Source: Dyella solisilvae
GTDB lineage: Bacteria; Pseudomonadota; Gammaproteobacteria; Xanthomonadales; Rhodanobacteraceae
Reading direction: 5' to 3'
DNA length: 64,000 nt
Assembly (NCBI RefSeq): GCF_003351225.1
Contig: NZ_QQSY01000003.1
Coordinates: 62,001-126,000, forward strand
Shown here: piece after piece, positions 42,241 to 50,995 of the stretch
How the letters are laid out: each line of letters starts with the position of its first letter
Position numbering within the stretch: the stretch's first letter is position 1
Translations under genes and position numbers: made by a program
Notes under the pieces: generated by a model
Told to the model about the DNA's origin: nothing
What the model saw: the letters and a program-made list of their open reading frames with translations, nothing else
Databases searched by the model: none

Positions 42241-43590
42241 ATGATGCGTGTTCTTGAATTTATTGTTGCCCTGATCATCGTCGCCGTGGTGGCGGTGGTG
42301 GTGGGGTTTGTGTTGCCTGGCAGCGGTCACGTGGACCGTTCGCTGGTCGTCGGCAAGGACATGCGTCAGGTCTATGACGTGCTGAACAACTTCCGCCGCT
42401 TCCCGGAATATTCGGTGCAGCGCGAGTATGACCGTAACGTCAAGTATGACTTCTCCGGCAAGCCCTACGGTCCGGGCGCCGAGCTGACCTGGACCAGCGA
42501 AGACGAGAAGGTCGGTACTGGCAAGCTGACGATCGCTTCGGCTGATCCGAGCTTCGACAAGATCGACTCGACCGCCAAGAAGGCGTCCATCGTGTGGAAC
42601 CTGGACAACGACTGGCGCGGCAACGACAAGCACTTCACGCTCGATCTCGAGCGCCAGGGCAGCCGTGGCCAGCTGACCAAGGTCACCTGGTCGTATGACG
42701 TCGACTACGGCATGAACCTGATCAACCGCTACTCCAGCCTGTACATTCACGGCGACCCGGATGCCTTCATCCAGTTCACCCTGAACAACCTGCAGAACGT
42801 GCTGGCGTCGGTTCAGAACGTCGACTACAGCAAGCTGATCCCGTACATCGAGCAGACTCAGCCGACCCCGGTGCTGCTGGTGTCCACCTCGATCGAGCGC
42901 AAGGGCGGCCTCGAGGCCCTCAATGACGCCACCGACAAGGCTGTCGGCCAGATCCAGGCTGCCGCCAAGAAGCTGGGCGTGACCACCACCGGTCCGCGCG
43001 TCATCTTCACCACCAACTACGGCGACCAGAACTACACGTTCGACGTGGCCATGCCGATCAGCGCGACCAGCCTGAACGTCGGCGGCCAGACCGTCGAGCT
43101 GGCCCCGGCCAAGGCTCCGGAACTGGCGACCGCCGCCGGCGCCAGCACCAGCGCCGAGGCTCCTGCCGCCGCTGCCGACAACACCCCGGGTGGCCATGAC
43201 CGCTTCGGCCGTCTGATCGTCGACAACGACGTGCGCGCCTTCCTGGCCTTCGGTGGCCCGGCCCTCAAGGCCGTGTGGAGTGGCACCGCCGCCGGCGTGC
43301 CGCAGACCCGCGACTTGCTGAAGGCCTATGCGCAGACCCACGGCTACAAGTTCGACGAAGTGGTGAACCGCTTCTACGACATCGAAGCCAAGCCGGAAGT
43401 GAAGCAGGGCGACGAAGTGAAGCAGTACGCCGAGTTCGACGTGTACCTGCCGCTGAGCTGGGCTCCGGACCAGACCCCGGAACAGGAAGCCGGCATCAAG
43501 CCGCCGTCGCTGGAAGACACCAGCGACCAGGCTCCGGCCTCGTCGAGCACCTCCGCTGCCCCGGCTGCCGCCTCGACCAGCGCGAAGTAA
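42241..43590 (+). CDS. Membrane-anchored SRPBCC (START-like) protein with extra domain
   Basis: 449 residues. One N-terminal membrane helix (EFIVALIIVAVVAVVVGFVLP), then a polyketide-cyclase/START-like domain (about residues 30-190) with VLNNFRRFPEYS and LTKVTWSYDVDYGMNLINRY, and a second region (about 200-420) that may be a GyrI/SOUL-like fold. The C-terminus is Ser/Ala/Thr-rich, low-complexity. Codon use here is biased to common codons, suggesting high expression. GGAGA sits nine bases before the ATG at 42241 (a second ATG follows at 42244). A terminator follows at 43610. The function is unknown. Confidence 0.78.
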   Translation: MMRVLEFIVALIIVAVVAVVVGFVLPGSGHVDRSLVVGKDMRQVYDVLNNFRRFPEYSVQREYDRNVKYDFSGKPYGPGAELTWTSEDEKVGTGKLTIASADPSFDKIDSTAKKASIVWNLDNDWRGNDKHFTLDLERQGSRGQLTKVTWSYDVDYGMNLINRYSSLYIHGDPDAFIQFTLNNLQNVLASVQNVDYSKLIPYIEQTQPTPVLLVSTSIERKGGLEALNDATDKAVGQIQAAAKKLGVTTTGPRVIFTTNYGDQNYTFDVAMPISATSLNVGGQTVELAPAKAPELATAAGASTSAEAPAAAADNTPGGHDRFGRLIVDNDVRAFLAFGGPALKAVWSGTAAGVPQTRDLLKAYAQTHGYKFDEVVNRFYDIEAKPEVKQGDEVKQYAEFDVYLPLSWAPDQTPEQEAGIKPPSLEDTSDQAPASSSTSAAPAAASTSAK

Positions 43591-43609
43591 GCTCCGCCGC
43601 AACGCATCG

Positions 43610-43642
43610 AAAAGGCCCTTCATCTGAAGGGCCTTTTCTTTT
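43610..43642 (+). terminator. Rho-independent terminator after the SRPBCC gene
   Basis: AAAAGGCCCTT (43610-43620) and AAGGGCCTTTT (43627-43637) pair perfectly around a six-base loop, followed by CTTTT. A textbook intrinsic terminator 20 bases after the stop codon. Confidence 0.9.
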
Positions 43643-43844
43643 GCGCGATGGCTCGCCGCGTACGGAAGTCCACGCCATCGTTCCGAGCTGACTTGCTGAA
43701 GGCAGGTGGCAGGCGTGTCACACGGGGCGCGTGAGCATGCCGCCGCAAGCCTGGATGAACTTTTCGGTTACATTGCGAGTCGACCAACGACTGGAAGAAC
43801 GGGCTTTGCCCGTGGTCGGCGCCTGCCTCCTGCCTCAATCGGAC

Positions 43845-44777
43845 ATGATCGAAACCGAACAGCTCACACGACGCTATGGTGCCCTGACCGCGGTGGATTC
43901 GCTGAGCATCCGGGCGGAGCCCGGGCAGGTGCTCGGCCTGCTCGGCCCCAATGGCGCCGGCAAGACCACCGTGATGCGCATGATCGCGGGCTTCCTCGAG
44001 CCCAGCTCAGGCACGGCGCGTGTGTGTGGATACGACGTGCGGAGAGAGCCGCTGAAGGCCAAGCGCGTGCTCGGCTATCTGCCCGAGGGCGCGCCGAGCT
44101 ACGGCGAGCTGACCGTGCGTGAGTTCCTCACCTTCATCATCCGCATGCGCGGCCTCAATCGTGAGGACGGCTATCGCCGCTTCGAGCGCGTGGTGGGCGG
44201 CCTGCAGCTGGAGGGCGTGCTGGACCAGTGCATCGACACGCTGTCCAAGGGCTTGCGCCGCCGCGTTGGCCTGGCCCAGGCGATCGTGCACAACCCGCAG
44301 GTGCTGGTGCTGGACGAACCGACCGACGGCCTGGATCCGAACCAGAAGCACACCGTGCGCCAGTTGATCGACGTGATGGCGCGCGACCGCACCATCCTCA
44401 TCTCCACCCACCTGCTGGAAGAGGTGCATGCGTTGTGCAACCGCGTGGTGATCATCGCCAACGGCCGCCTGCTGGCCGACGCCACGCCGGCTGAACTCGA
44501 GGCGCGTTCTCGCTACCACGGGGCGGTGTCCTTCAGCGCACCGGGCAGCGGCGTCTCGCAAGAGATGCTGGGGCGGCTGCCGCAGGTGGCGTCGATCGAG
44601 GTGGATCCGCTGGACGGACGCATCACCGTGTTCCCGCGGCCGGGCGAGCGCATCCTTGAACCGGTGGAGACGCTGTTGCGCCAGCAGGGGTTGGAAGTGT
44701 CGGAAATTCAGCTGGAACGCGGACGCCTCGACGAAGTGTTCCGGCACATCACCACCGGCGGGGAGGGCCACGCATGA
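43845..44777 (+). CDS. ABC transporter ATP-binding protein (GldA-like)
   Basis: 310 residues, single ABC ATPase. Walker A GPNGAGKTT near residue 35, signature LSKGLRRRVGLAQA (a variant of LSGGQ) near 135, Walker B VLVLDEPTDGLDPNQ and the H-loop STHLLEEV. The C-terminal extra domain (from about 225) is as in GldA/NatA-type proteins. The ATG at 43845 is chosen because it begins the ATPase fold; the open frame upstream is not conserved-looking. The gene overlaps the permease gene by four bases (ATGA). The three genes form a Gld-type ABC unit. Confidence 0.92.
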   Translation: MIETEQLTRRYGALTAVDSLSIRAEPGQVLGLLGPNGAGKTTVMRMIAGFLEPSSGTARVCGYDVRREPLKAKRVLGYLPEGAPSYGELTVREFLTFIIRMRGLNREDGYRRFERVVGGLQLEGVLDQCIDTLSKGLRRRVGLAQAIVHNPQVLVLDEPTDGLDPNQKHTVRQLIDVMARDRTILISTHLLEEVHALCNRVVIIANGRLLADATPAELEARSRYHGAVSFSAPGSGVSQEMLGRLPQVASIEVDPLDGRITVFPRPGERILEPVETLLRQQGLEVSEIQLERGRLDEVFRHITTGGEGHA

Positions 44778-45508
44778 ATCCGGTCGCCGCCGTCGCGCGC
44801 CGTGAGCTGCGCAGCTATTTCGTCACCCCGGTGGCCTACGTCTTCCTGGTCATCTTCCTGGTGCTGGCCGGCATCCTTACGTTCTACGCCGGCGACTTCT
44901 ACGATCGCCAGCAGGCCGACTTGCAGCCGTTCTTCTCGATGCATCCGTGGCTGTACCTGGTGCTGGTGCCTGCCGTATCCATGCGGCTGTGGGCCGAAGA
45001 GGCGAAGGGCGGCACGCTGGAGTTGTTGCTGAGCCTGCCGCTCACGCTGGCGCAGGCCATGCTCGGCAAGTTCCTTGCGGCGTGGCTGTTCATCGGCATG
45101 GCGCTGCTGTTGACCTTCCCGATCTGGATCACCGTCAATTACCTGGGCTCGCCCGACAACGGCGTGATCCTTGCCGGCTACATCGGCAGCTGGCTGATGG
45201 CGGGCGGGTTCCTGGCCATCGGCGCCTGCCTGTCGGCGGTGACACAGAGTCAGGTGGTGGCCTTCGTGCTGACCGTGGTGGTGTGCTACCTGCTGATCCT
45301 GGCGGGGCAGCCGCAAGTGCTGGATTTCTTCCAGGGCACGCTGCCGCGAAAGCTGGTCAATGGCGTGGCTCACCTGAGCATGCTGCGACACTTCCAGGCC
45401 ATTTCCCGCGGCGTACTGGATCTGCGTGACCTGCTGTTCTTCGTGCTCAGCATGGCCGCCTGGCTGACCGCTGGCGTGCTGGTGCTCGACCTGAAGCGGA
45501 CGGCCTGA
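44774..45508 (+). CDS. ABC transporter permease (GldF-like)
   Basis: 244 residues, six membrane helices. The start NPVAAVARRELRSYFVTPVA and the WAEEAKGGTLELLLSLPL segment are typical of ABC-2-type permeases of the GldF group. The ATG overlaps the stop of the ATPase gene; its own stop is three bases before the next start. It probably forms the pore with the ATPase dimer. In bacteria outside the Bacteroidetes such units are not for gliding; the substrate is unknown. Confidence 0.9.
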   Translation: MNPVAAVARRELRSYFVTPVAYVFLVIFLVLAGILTFYAGDFYDRQQADLQPFFSMHPWLYLVLVPAVSMRLWAEEAKGGTLELLLSLPLTLAQAMLGKFLAAWLFIGMALLLTFPIWITVNYLGSPDNGVILAGYIGSWLMAGGFLAIGACLSAVTQSQVVAFVLTVVVCYLLILAGQPQVLDFFQGTLPRKLVNGVAHLSMLRHFQAISRGVLDLRDLLFFVLSMAAWLTAGVLVLDLKRTA

Positions 45509-45511
45509 ACC

Positions 45512-47401
45512 ATGCGACGCATCCACTTCAGTCGCCGCACCCTGCTGCTGTCCGCACTCGCCCTGCTGGCCGTGGCCTTCGTGACCATCACGCTGGGCTC
45601 GAGCCGCTGGTTGCGCATGACGCGCATCGACCTCACCGCCGACCGGCTCTACACGCTCACACCCGGCACACGGCATATCGTCGACAACCTGCGCGCGCCA
45701 CTGCGACTGACCCTGTACTTCTCCGACCATGCCGCGCGCGACCTACCGCAGCTGCGCAGCTACCAGCAGCGTGTGAGCGAGATGCTGCAGGAGATGGTGG
45801 CCGCCTCGCATGGTCGCCTGCGCCTGCAGATCGTCGACCCGGTGCCGTATTCGGACGACGAGGCCAGCGCCGAGGGCTACGGACTGACTCCGGTCAACGG
45901 CGGCACCAACGGCGAGCGCGTGTTCTTCGGACTGGTGGGCAGCACTCTGCCACCCAGCGCCGACAGCGAAAGCGAAGATCACGTGCCGGTGAAGACGCAG
46001 GCGATTCCGTTGTTCGATCCCAGTCGCGAGACTTTTCTCGAATACGACATCGCCAAACTGCTGTTTGAGCTGGACCAGCCATCCAAACCGCATATCGGGC
46101 TGATCAGCAGCCTGCCGGTGCAGGGCAACCCGGTGATCGGCGAGCAGCCGTGGACGGTGATGCGCCAGCTCAGCCAGCAGTTCGAGGTGAAGACGCTCGA
46201 TCCGGCCAAGCTCAAGCACGTCGACAGCGACATCAAGGCGCTGTTCCTGGTCCATCCCAAGCACCTTCCGATCGAGGCGCAATACGCCGTCGACCAGTAC
46301 GTGCTGCGTGGCGGCCATCTGGTGGTGTTTGTCGATCCGGTGGCGGAGATGGACAACACGCCGTTTGTGGACAGCACCGGCAACACGGACGACCACAATT
46401 CGGACCTGCCGAAACTGTTCGCCGCCTGGGGCGTGCAGTACGACTCGCAGAAAGTGGTGCTGGACCGCTCGCGCGCGCTGCGCATCGAGCTGGCCGACAA
46501 CAGCTCGATGAGCCATCCGGCGATGCTGGGGCTGGGCTCGCAGGAGCTCAATCGCGATGACGTGATCACCGCCAGCCTGCAGCGCGTCAACGTGTCGAGC
46601 ACCGGCTTCTTCGACCTCACGCCGGGCGCGACCTCGCGACTGCAGCCGCTGATGCAGACCTCGACCGACGCCGAAGTGGTGACCGCGCAGCGCGTGCGCG
46701 AGTCGATCAACAATCCGGCCAGCCTGCTGGACAACTACAAGCCGGACAATACGCATTACGTGCTTGCCGCACGCCTGCGCGGCCAGTTCGACAGCGCCTT
46801 TCCCGAGCGCGCCGCGGAGTCTGGGCATCTCGCGCACTCCGGCGACAACGCGGAAGTGATCTTGCTGGCCGATACCGACCTGCTCAGCGACCGCCTGTGG
46901 GTGTCCTACACGCAAAGCCTGCTCGGACAGCCGCAGTTGAGTGCGCTGGCCAACAATGGCGACCTGGTCACCAATATCGCCGACAACCTCAGCGGCTCCT
47001 CCGCCCTGTTGTCGATTCGTGGAAGGGTCAGTTCGCAGCGTCCGTTCACGCGCGTGCAGGCCTTGCGCGCGGCGGCCGACCAGAAGTACCTGGCCAAGAT
47101 GCAGGAGCTGCAGCGCGAGCTGGCGGTGACGCGTACCCGCCTGAGCGAACTGCAGCCGGCCAAGACTTCGCGTGGCGATGCGGTCAGCGCCGAGCAGCGT
47201 GCGGAGATCGAGCAGTTCCTGCAACGCCAGCTGGCGATCAACAAGGAACTGCGCGACGTGCAGCACCAGTTCAACGCGGAAATCGACGCACTCGGCTGGC
47301 GGCTGAAGTTCATCAACATCGTGCTGGTGCCGGCGCTGGTGACCCTGGTGGGCCTGGTATACGGCTGGCGCCGCTCGCGGCGCAGCCGGCGCAGGGCGTG
47401 A
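45512..47401 (+). CDS. Gld-type ABC auxiliary protein (GldG-like)
   Basis: 629 residues. One N-terminal membrane helix (LLLSALALLAVAFVTITLG) and one near the C-terminus (FINIVLVPALVTLVGLVYGW) bracket a large periplasmic part. DLTADRLYTLTPGTRHIV, the ABC_transp_aux family hallmark, comes at about residue 40; the second half carries a GHLVVFVDPVAE region and a coiled-coil-like stretch at about 520-600. It belongs with the two upstream genes; a DUF4340 partner often found after it is absent. The start is ATG 45512. Confidence 0.9.
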   Translation: MRRIHFSRRTLLLSALALLAVAFVTITLGSSRWLRMTRIDLTADRLYTLTPGTRHIVDNLRAPLRLTLYFSDHAARDLPQLRSYQQRVSEMLQEMVAASHGRLRLQIVDPVPYSDDEASAEGYGLTPVNGGTNGERVFFGLVGSTLPPSADSESEDHVPVKTQAIPLFDPSRETFLEYDIAKLLFELDQPSKPHIGLISSLPVQGNPVIGEQPWTVMRQLSQQFEVKTLDPAKLKHVDSDIKALFLVHPKHLPIEAQYAVDQYVLRGGHLVVFVDPVAEMDNTPFVDSTGNTDDHNSDLPKLFAAWGVQYDSQKVVLDRSRALRIELADNSSMSHPAMLGLGSQELNRDDVITASLQRVNVSSTGFFDLTPGATSRLQPLMQTSTDAEVVTAQRVRESINNPASLLDNYKPDNTHYVLAARLRGQFDSAFPERAAESGHLAHSGDNAEVILLADTDLLSDRLWVSYTQSLLGQPQLSALANNGDLVTNIADNLSGSSALLSIRGRVSSQRPFTRVQALRAAADQKYLAKMQELQRELAVTRTRLSELQPAKTSRGDAVSAEQRAEIEQFLQRQLAINKELRDVQHQFNAEIDALGWRLKFINIVLVPALVTLVGLVYGWRRSRRSRRRA

Positions 47402-47491
47402 ACGTGGAAGCCGCGGAGGCCTGGGGTCGGGAAGCCGCGTGGCGAGCGGCTATGATGGGAAGTCGCCGCTGAGCCGGCCCGGATTCGATCG

Positions 47492-48370
47492 ATGATGGCG
47501 AGCGTGATCAAGTGGATCGTGCCCTGGGAATTCTCCTGGGTGTTCCTGCTGACCTTCGTGGCCTGCGCCGTGCTGTACGTGCGCGGCTGCCAGCGCCTGC
47601 CGGTGAGCGTGGGGCGTCGGCTGGCGTTCTGGATCGGCATGGTGATGATCTACGTGTCGCTGCACACGTACCTGGATTATTTCTTCGAGCATGAATTCTT
47701 CATGCATCGCATCCAGCAGGTGCTGCTGCATCACCTGGCGCCGCTGCTGATCATTTCCTCTTATCCGGGCACGGTGCTGCGCAAGGGTTTGCCGCTGTCC
47801 TGGCGATTGCGCCTGTTGCGCCCGGTGCTGCGCTCGTGGCCGTGGCGTCTTTTCAGCGCCGTGATGCTCAATCCGGCGGTGGCGACCATTCTGTTCGTGG
47901 CCTTCATCCTGATTTGGCTCGTGCCGTCGATGCAGACGCTGGCGATGCTGGACTGGCGCATCTACCGTTTCATGAACTGGTCGATGCTGGTGAGTGGATT
48001 CAGCTACTGGTGGCTGGTGCTCGATCATCGTCCGCGCCCGCCGGGGCGCATGACGCCAGGTATCCGCGTGCTGTCGCCGGGCATCACCATGACGCCGCAG
48101 ATCCTCGCCGGCGCCATCGTCACCTTCTCCAAGAGCGACCTCTATCCGATCTTCGAGATCTGCGGCCGCGCGTTCACTTTCAACGTGCTCACCGCGCAGC
48201 TGGTCGGTGGCGTGATCATGTGGGTGCCGGCGGCGATCATCGAATCCATCGGCGGCCTGCTGGCGTTGCGCCAGTGGTTGCGCCTGTCGCGCAACGGCCG
48301 CATCCGGCGCAAGCCGTGGCCGGTGCGTCGGGCGGTGTCGGCGAAGCCCATCTCCGCGGCGCAGGACTGA
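47492..48370 (+). CDS. Cytochrome c oxidase assembly protein, CtaG (caa3) type
   Basis: 292 residues, seven predicted membrane helices, of the Caa3_CtaG family. Conserved features: VSLHTYLDYFFEHEFFMHRIQ and LLHHLAPLLII, where the His residues probably bind copper, and WLVLDHRPRPPG followed by GAIVTFSKSDLYPIFE. It assists copper insertion or assembly of cytochrome oxidase. The start is ATG 47492 (47495 is another). It follows the Gld-like unit after 90 bases and converges with the PCuAC-SCO1 genes, so the metal theme continues across both strands. Confidence 0.85.
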   Translation: MMASVIKWIVPWEFSWVFLLTFVACAVLYVRGCQRLPVSVGRRLAFWIGMVMIYVSLHTYLDYFFEHEFFMHRIQQVLLHHLAPLLIISSYPGTVLRKGLPLSWRLRLLRPVLRSWPWRLFSAVMLNPAVATILFVAFILIWLVPSMQTLAMLDWRIYRFMNWSMLVSGFSYWWLVLDHRPRPPGRMTPGIRVLSPGITMTPQILAGAIVTFSKSDLYPIFEICGRAFTFNVLTAQLVGGVIMWVPAAIIESIGGLLALRQWLRLSRNGRIRRKPWPVRRAVSAKPISAAQD

Positions 48371-48389
48371 GCGCCGCGTCAGCGGTTGG

Positions 48390-48851
48390 TTACGGGCTGT
48401 CGCCGGTAGCGTTCGCGGGGCGGGCGACGAAGTCCACGTCCAGCGTGCTGCCGTCGCTGAACTGCAGTGCGAATTTCAGCTTGTCGCCGGTCTTCACGGG
48501 CGCCGCGGCCTTCATCAGCATCAGGTGATAGCCGCCGGGCGCCAGCTCGGCCTTTCCATGCGCAGGGACCACGAGGCTGTCGACCATGACCATGCGCCCC
48601 ATGCCGCCCTCGGTGCTGCTCTGGTGCAACATCACGCTGCCGTAGGCGGGGCTGCTCGCGCCCTGCAGCGTGGCCGGCTGCGCGCTGGAGTTCTCCAGCG
48701 TGACGTAGCCTCCGGCCGGCAGGTCTCCAGGCAGCACGCGAATCCACGCGTGCGTGGCGCGAACATGCTCGGCCTCGGTGGCATGCGCTCTGACGGCAGG
48801 CAACAGGCCTGCCGCCAACAGGGGCAGGGCATACAGAGTGCGCAGGCTCAT
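48390..48851 (-). CDS. PCuAC-family periplasmic copper chaperone
   Basis: 153 residues. A signal peptide (YALPLLAAGLLPAVRAHA) leads to a small cupredoxin-like domain. The Cu(I) motif H-x10-M-x21-HxM is recognisable: MLHQSSTEGGMGRMVMVD, then GGYHLMLM. It passes copper to the CuA site of cytochrome oxidase, usually together with SCO1. It overlaps the SCO1 gene by four bases, so both are co-translated. Confidence 0.91.
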   Translation of the reverse strand: MSLRTLYALPLLAAGLLPAVRAHATEAEHVRATHAWIRVLPGDLPAGGYVTLENSSAQPATLQGASSPAYGSVMLHQSSTEGGMGRMVMVDSLVVPAHGKAELAPGGYHLMLMKAAAPVKTGDKLKFALQFSDGSTLDVDFVARPANATGDSP

Positions 48852-49483
48852 GAGGGGCTTCCCGGGCTCAGCAGCTGGTGCAGGTCGTGGACGAGGTCGT
48901 CCTGCGGATTGGCGGGCGTGGACAGCAGGCGGGCCTTGCCGTCGCGGTCGAAGACGTAGATGGCCGAGCTGTGGCTCACCTCATACTGGCCGTCGGCCTG
49001 GTCCGGCTCGCGGGTGTAGGCCGAGCGGTAGCGCTTGCTCAGTGCCTCGAGGTCGCGCGGTGCACCGGAGAGGCCCACGGCGCGCGGATCGAACGCGCTG
49101 ACGTAGGCATGCATCACGTCCGGCGTGTCGCGGGCCGGGTCCACGCTTACGAACAGGATGCGCACGTCGTCGGCGAGCGGACCGAGCTGCTTCAGTGCGA
49201 CGTGAAGCTGGGCCAGCGTGAGAGGGCAGACGTCGGGGCAATGGGTGTAGCCGAAATAAAGCAACACCACCTTGCCGCGGTAATCCTGCCCGGTGACCGG
49301 CTTGCCGTGATCGTCGACCAGCTTGAAGTCCAGGTCGGGCATGTGCCCGCTGACATCGGTGAGCCGCCACTGCATGTTGTCGTGGTGGCAGCCCGACAGC
49401 GCCAGCATGCCGAGAGCGAAGGCGAACAGCAGCGCCAGGCGACCGCCGCGACGGAGTGTCATGCGAGAATCGGTGGGAATCAT
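48848..49483 (-). CDS. SCO1/SenC family copper chaperone lipoprotein
   Basis: About 211 residues. A lipoprotein signal ends in LALSGC, the lipobox. The thioredoxin-like domain has the copper ligands CxxxC in HCPDVCPLT near residue 95 and a His in SHSSAIYVFD near 180. It supplies copper for cytochrome oxidase CuA. Two starts are possible: ATG 49483 (used here) and ATG 49462, which also gives a good signal peptide; neither has a strong ribosome site. The structured repeat copy 2 with its palindrome lies directly upstream on the same strand (49553-49751). Confidence 0.88.
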   Translation of the reverse strand: MIPTDSRMTLRRGGRLALLFAFALGMLALSGCHHDNMQWRLTDVSGHMPDLDFKLVDDHGKPVTGQDYRGKVVLLYFGYTHCPDVCPLTLAQLHVALKQLGPLADDVRILFVSVDPARDTPDVMHAYVSAFDPRAVGLSGAPRDLEALSKRYRSAYTREPDQADGQYEVSHSSAIYVFDRDGKARLLSTPANPQDDLVHDLHQLLSPGSPS

Positions 49484-49552
49484 CCCGGCAGCATACGACA
49501 CTGCTGCTGCGGCCGGCACTCGGTGGACGGAGAGCCTGTTCAATGTCTCCGC

Positions 49553-49618
49553 GTAGCCCGCGTTGGATACAGCAAGCCCGCTGGGCGTGGCCCGCGGGCT
49601 TGCTGTACCCAACCCTAC
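49553..49618 (-). repeat. GTAG-type REP pair attached to structured repeat copy 2
   Basis: On the minus strand GTAGGGTTGGGTACAGCAAG lies at one end and on the plus strand GTAGCCCGCGTTGG at the other; the core TACAGCAAGCCCGC (49568-49581) pairs with GCGGGCTTGCTGTA (49594-49607). Both ends begin with GTAG, like the REP family described in Stenotrophomonas and relatives. It abuts the structured repeat (49616). Confidence 0.85.
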
Positions 49619-49751
49619 GGGCCGGGTCTGTTTGCCCGCAGGCCGGCGTCATCACTCAGTCGTGTACCGACGTACACTCCTTCGTTCTTCCTTGGCCTGC
49701 GCTCAAACAGCTCCCGGCGCGGGCCACGCGGAAACATAAAACAGGCTCTGA
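49616..49751 (-). repeat. 136-bp structured repeat, copy 2
   Basis: Inverted copy of 41048-41183, about 79% identical with no gaps; its conserved 104-base part runs 49719 down to 49616. The inner hairpin is here GTGTAC-GTCG-GTACAC, and outer stem positions carry matched changes relative to copy 1. It lies in the divergent gap between the SCO1 gene (minus) and the DUF423 gene (plus), with the same orientation relative to SCO1 as copy 1 has to the response regulator. Confidence 0.9.
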
Positions 49752-49762
49752 GGACCTTCGTG

Positions 49763-50140
49763 ATGCGACAACCTGTTCCCGTCATGGGTCTGATGGTCGG
49801 CCTGGCCGGCGCGACCGCGGTCATGCTTGGCGCCTTTGGCGCGCACGCACTGCGTGGCGTGCTCGACGCGCGAGGCAGCGAACTGTGGCATACCGCAGTG
49901 AGCTATCACTTCTGGCACGCGCTGGCCTTGGGATTGGTCGCCGTGATGGCCCAGGGGCGAGCCCGGCGCGTCGCCGGCGCCGCGTTTGCGCTGGGCATCG
50001 TCGTGTTCTGCGGCAGCCTGTATGCGCTCGCACTCGGCGCGCCGCGCTGGTTCGGCGCGATCACGCCGTTCGGCGGCGTGGCTTTCATCGTGGGCTGGAT
50101 CGCGCTGGGTGTCGCGCTGGCGAAGCGCAGCGCACGCTGA
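49763..50140 (+). CDS. DUF423 membrane protein
   Basis: 125 residues, four membrane helices, of the DUF423 (YgdD) family: GLAGATAVMLGAFGAHALRG near the start is its hallmark, followed by TAVSYHFWHALALG and ITPFGGVAFIVGW. Function unknown. The start at ATG 49763 is 12 bases beyond the structured repeat on the other strand. The frame is open far upstream but only as shadow. It converges with the DUF1203 gene. Confidence 0.9.
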   Translation: MRQPVPVMGLMVGLAGATAVMLGAFGAHALRGVLDARGSELWHTAVSYHFWHALALGLVAVMAQGRARRVAGAAFALGIVVFCGSLYALALGAPRWFGAITPFGGVAFIVGWIALGVALAKRSAR

Positions 50141-50147
50141 TCGGCGC

Positions 50148-50612
50148 TCAGGCGCGATCCACCCTGGCCGCATAGCATCCCGGGCGCGCCATGTGGATGT
50201 GCAGATAGGCGATCGCGTTGTCCTCGAACAGCCGCTCGATCAGCGGCTCCAGCGCCGTGCCCTGCGCGACGTCGGCATCGCGCAGCATGCCGCGATGGTC
50301 GAACCCGCGCACTGAGAGCAGGCGTCGGCGCAACTGGTCCGGTACCGCGTCGATCTCGTCGTACTGGCGCTCGCCCTCGCGGATGTAGATCGCTTGGCTG
50401 GCGCGGAACGGCGAATCGGCCGGCTGGTGTTCGTAGTTGAGCAGGATCAGCGACTGGCCAGGCTCGGCGTCGGTAAGGCTGATGCGGCACGGATAGCCGT
50501 GCTCGCGGTCAGCCACCACGCGCGTGGCGCGACGCGCAGCCAGCGCCTCGTCGGAGAGAGTGAACAGTTCGGCGAACGGTTCGGCGGGCAGGCCGCGAAG
50601 GCGGAATGACAT
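50148..50612 (-). CDS. DUF1203 family protein
   Basis: 154 residues of the DUF1203 family, small soluble proteins of unknown function: YPCRISLTDAEPGQSLILLN, RASQAIYIREGE and IAYLHIHMARPGCYAARVDRA are recognisable conserved stretches, the last with His and Cys. The start is ATG 50612, with GGAG nine bases upstream; ATG 50627 is an alternative without a ribosome site. It stands alone between DUF423 and a small zinc-ribbon gene. Confidence 0.85.
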   Translation of the reverse strand: MSFRLRGLPAEPFAELFTLSDEALAARRATRVVADREHGYPCRISLTDAEPGQSLILLNYEHQPADSPFRASQAIYIREGERQYDEIDAVPDQLRRRLLSVRGFDHRGMLRDADVAQGTALEPLIERLFEDNAIAYLHIHMARPGCYAARVDRA

Positions 50613-50689
50613 GGCGACGGGCTCCATCGGGAGGGAGCCCAGTCTCCCGCCGCCATGCGCGGTCGGCTATCCGGATCCTGCGATGCGCC

Positions 50690-50887
50690 TCAGTCGATGC
50701 GGAATACGTCGATGCTCTCGCATTCCGGGCAGCGATAGCTTTGCAGTTCGGCCTTCTCGCGCTGCGCGTGCTCGTGCGCCTCCGGCGGCAGCGTGTGGTG
50801 CGGCTCCATTTCCACGTCCTGGCCAGTCTTGGCGCAGGCGTCACACAGGACGGGGCCATCGGGAAGCGGTCGGTAGTCGTTGGCCAT
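50690..50887 (-). CDS. Small zinc-ribbon protein
   Basis: 65 residues with two CxxC knuckles: LCDACAKTG near residue 15 and YRCPECESID near 53, a spacing that suits a single structural zinc. The middle is rich in His and Glu (EPHHTLPPEAHEHAQREK). Function unknown. GGAG lies eight bases before the ATG at 50887, so the start is well supported; the open frame upstream is unlikely. It is followed on the same strand by nothing close; the next upstream gene is the Arc-like one at 50996. Confidence 0.75.
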   Translation of the reverse strand: MANDYRPLPDGPVLCDACAKTGQDVEMEPHHTLPPEAHEHAQREKAELQSYRCPECESIDVFRID

Positions 50888-50995
50888 GGTGATTCTCCGT
50901 GGAGGCGATGGGGCATCGCGTGGCGCCTTGAGCAGAACGTAGCGCCGCCCCCGTGCAGGGCGCGTGGAAACCTGGCGCATCCCGGAGCCGAGGCT

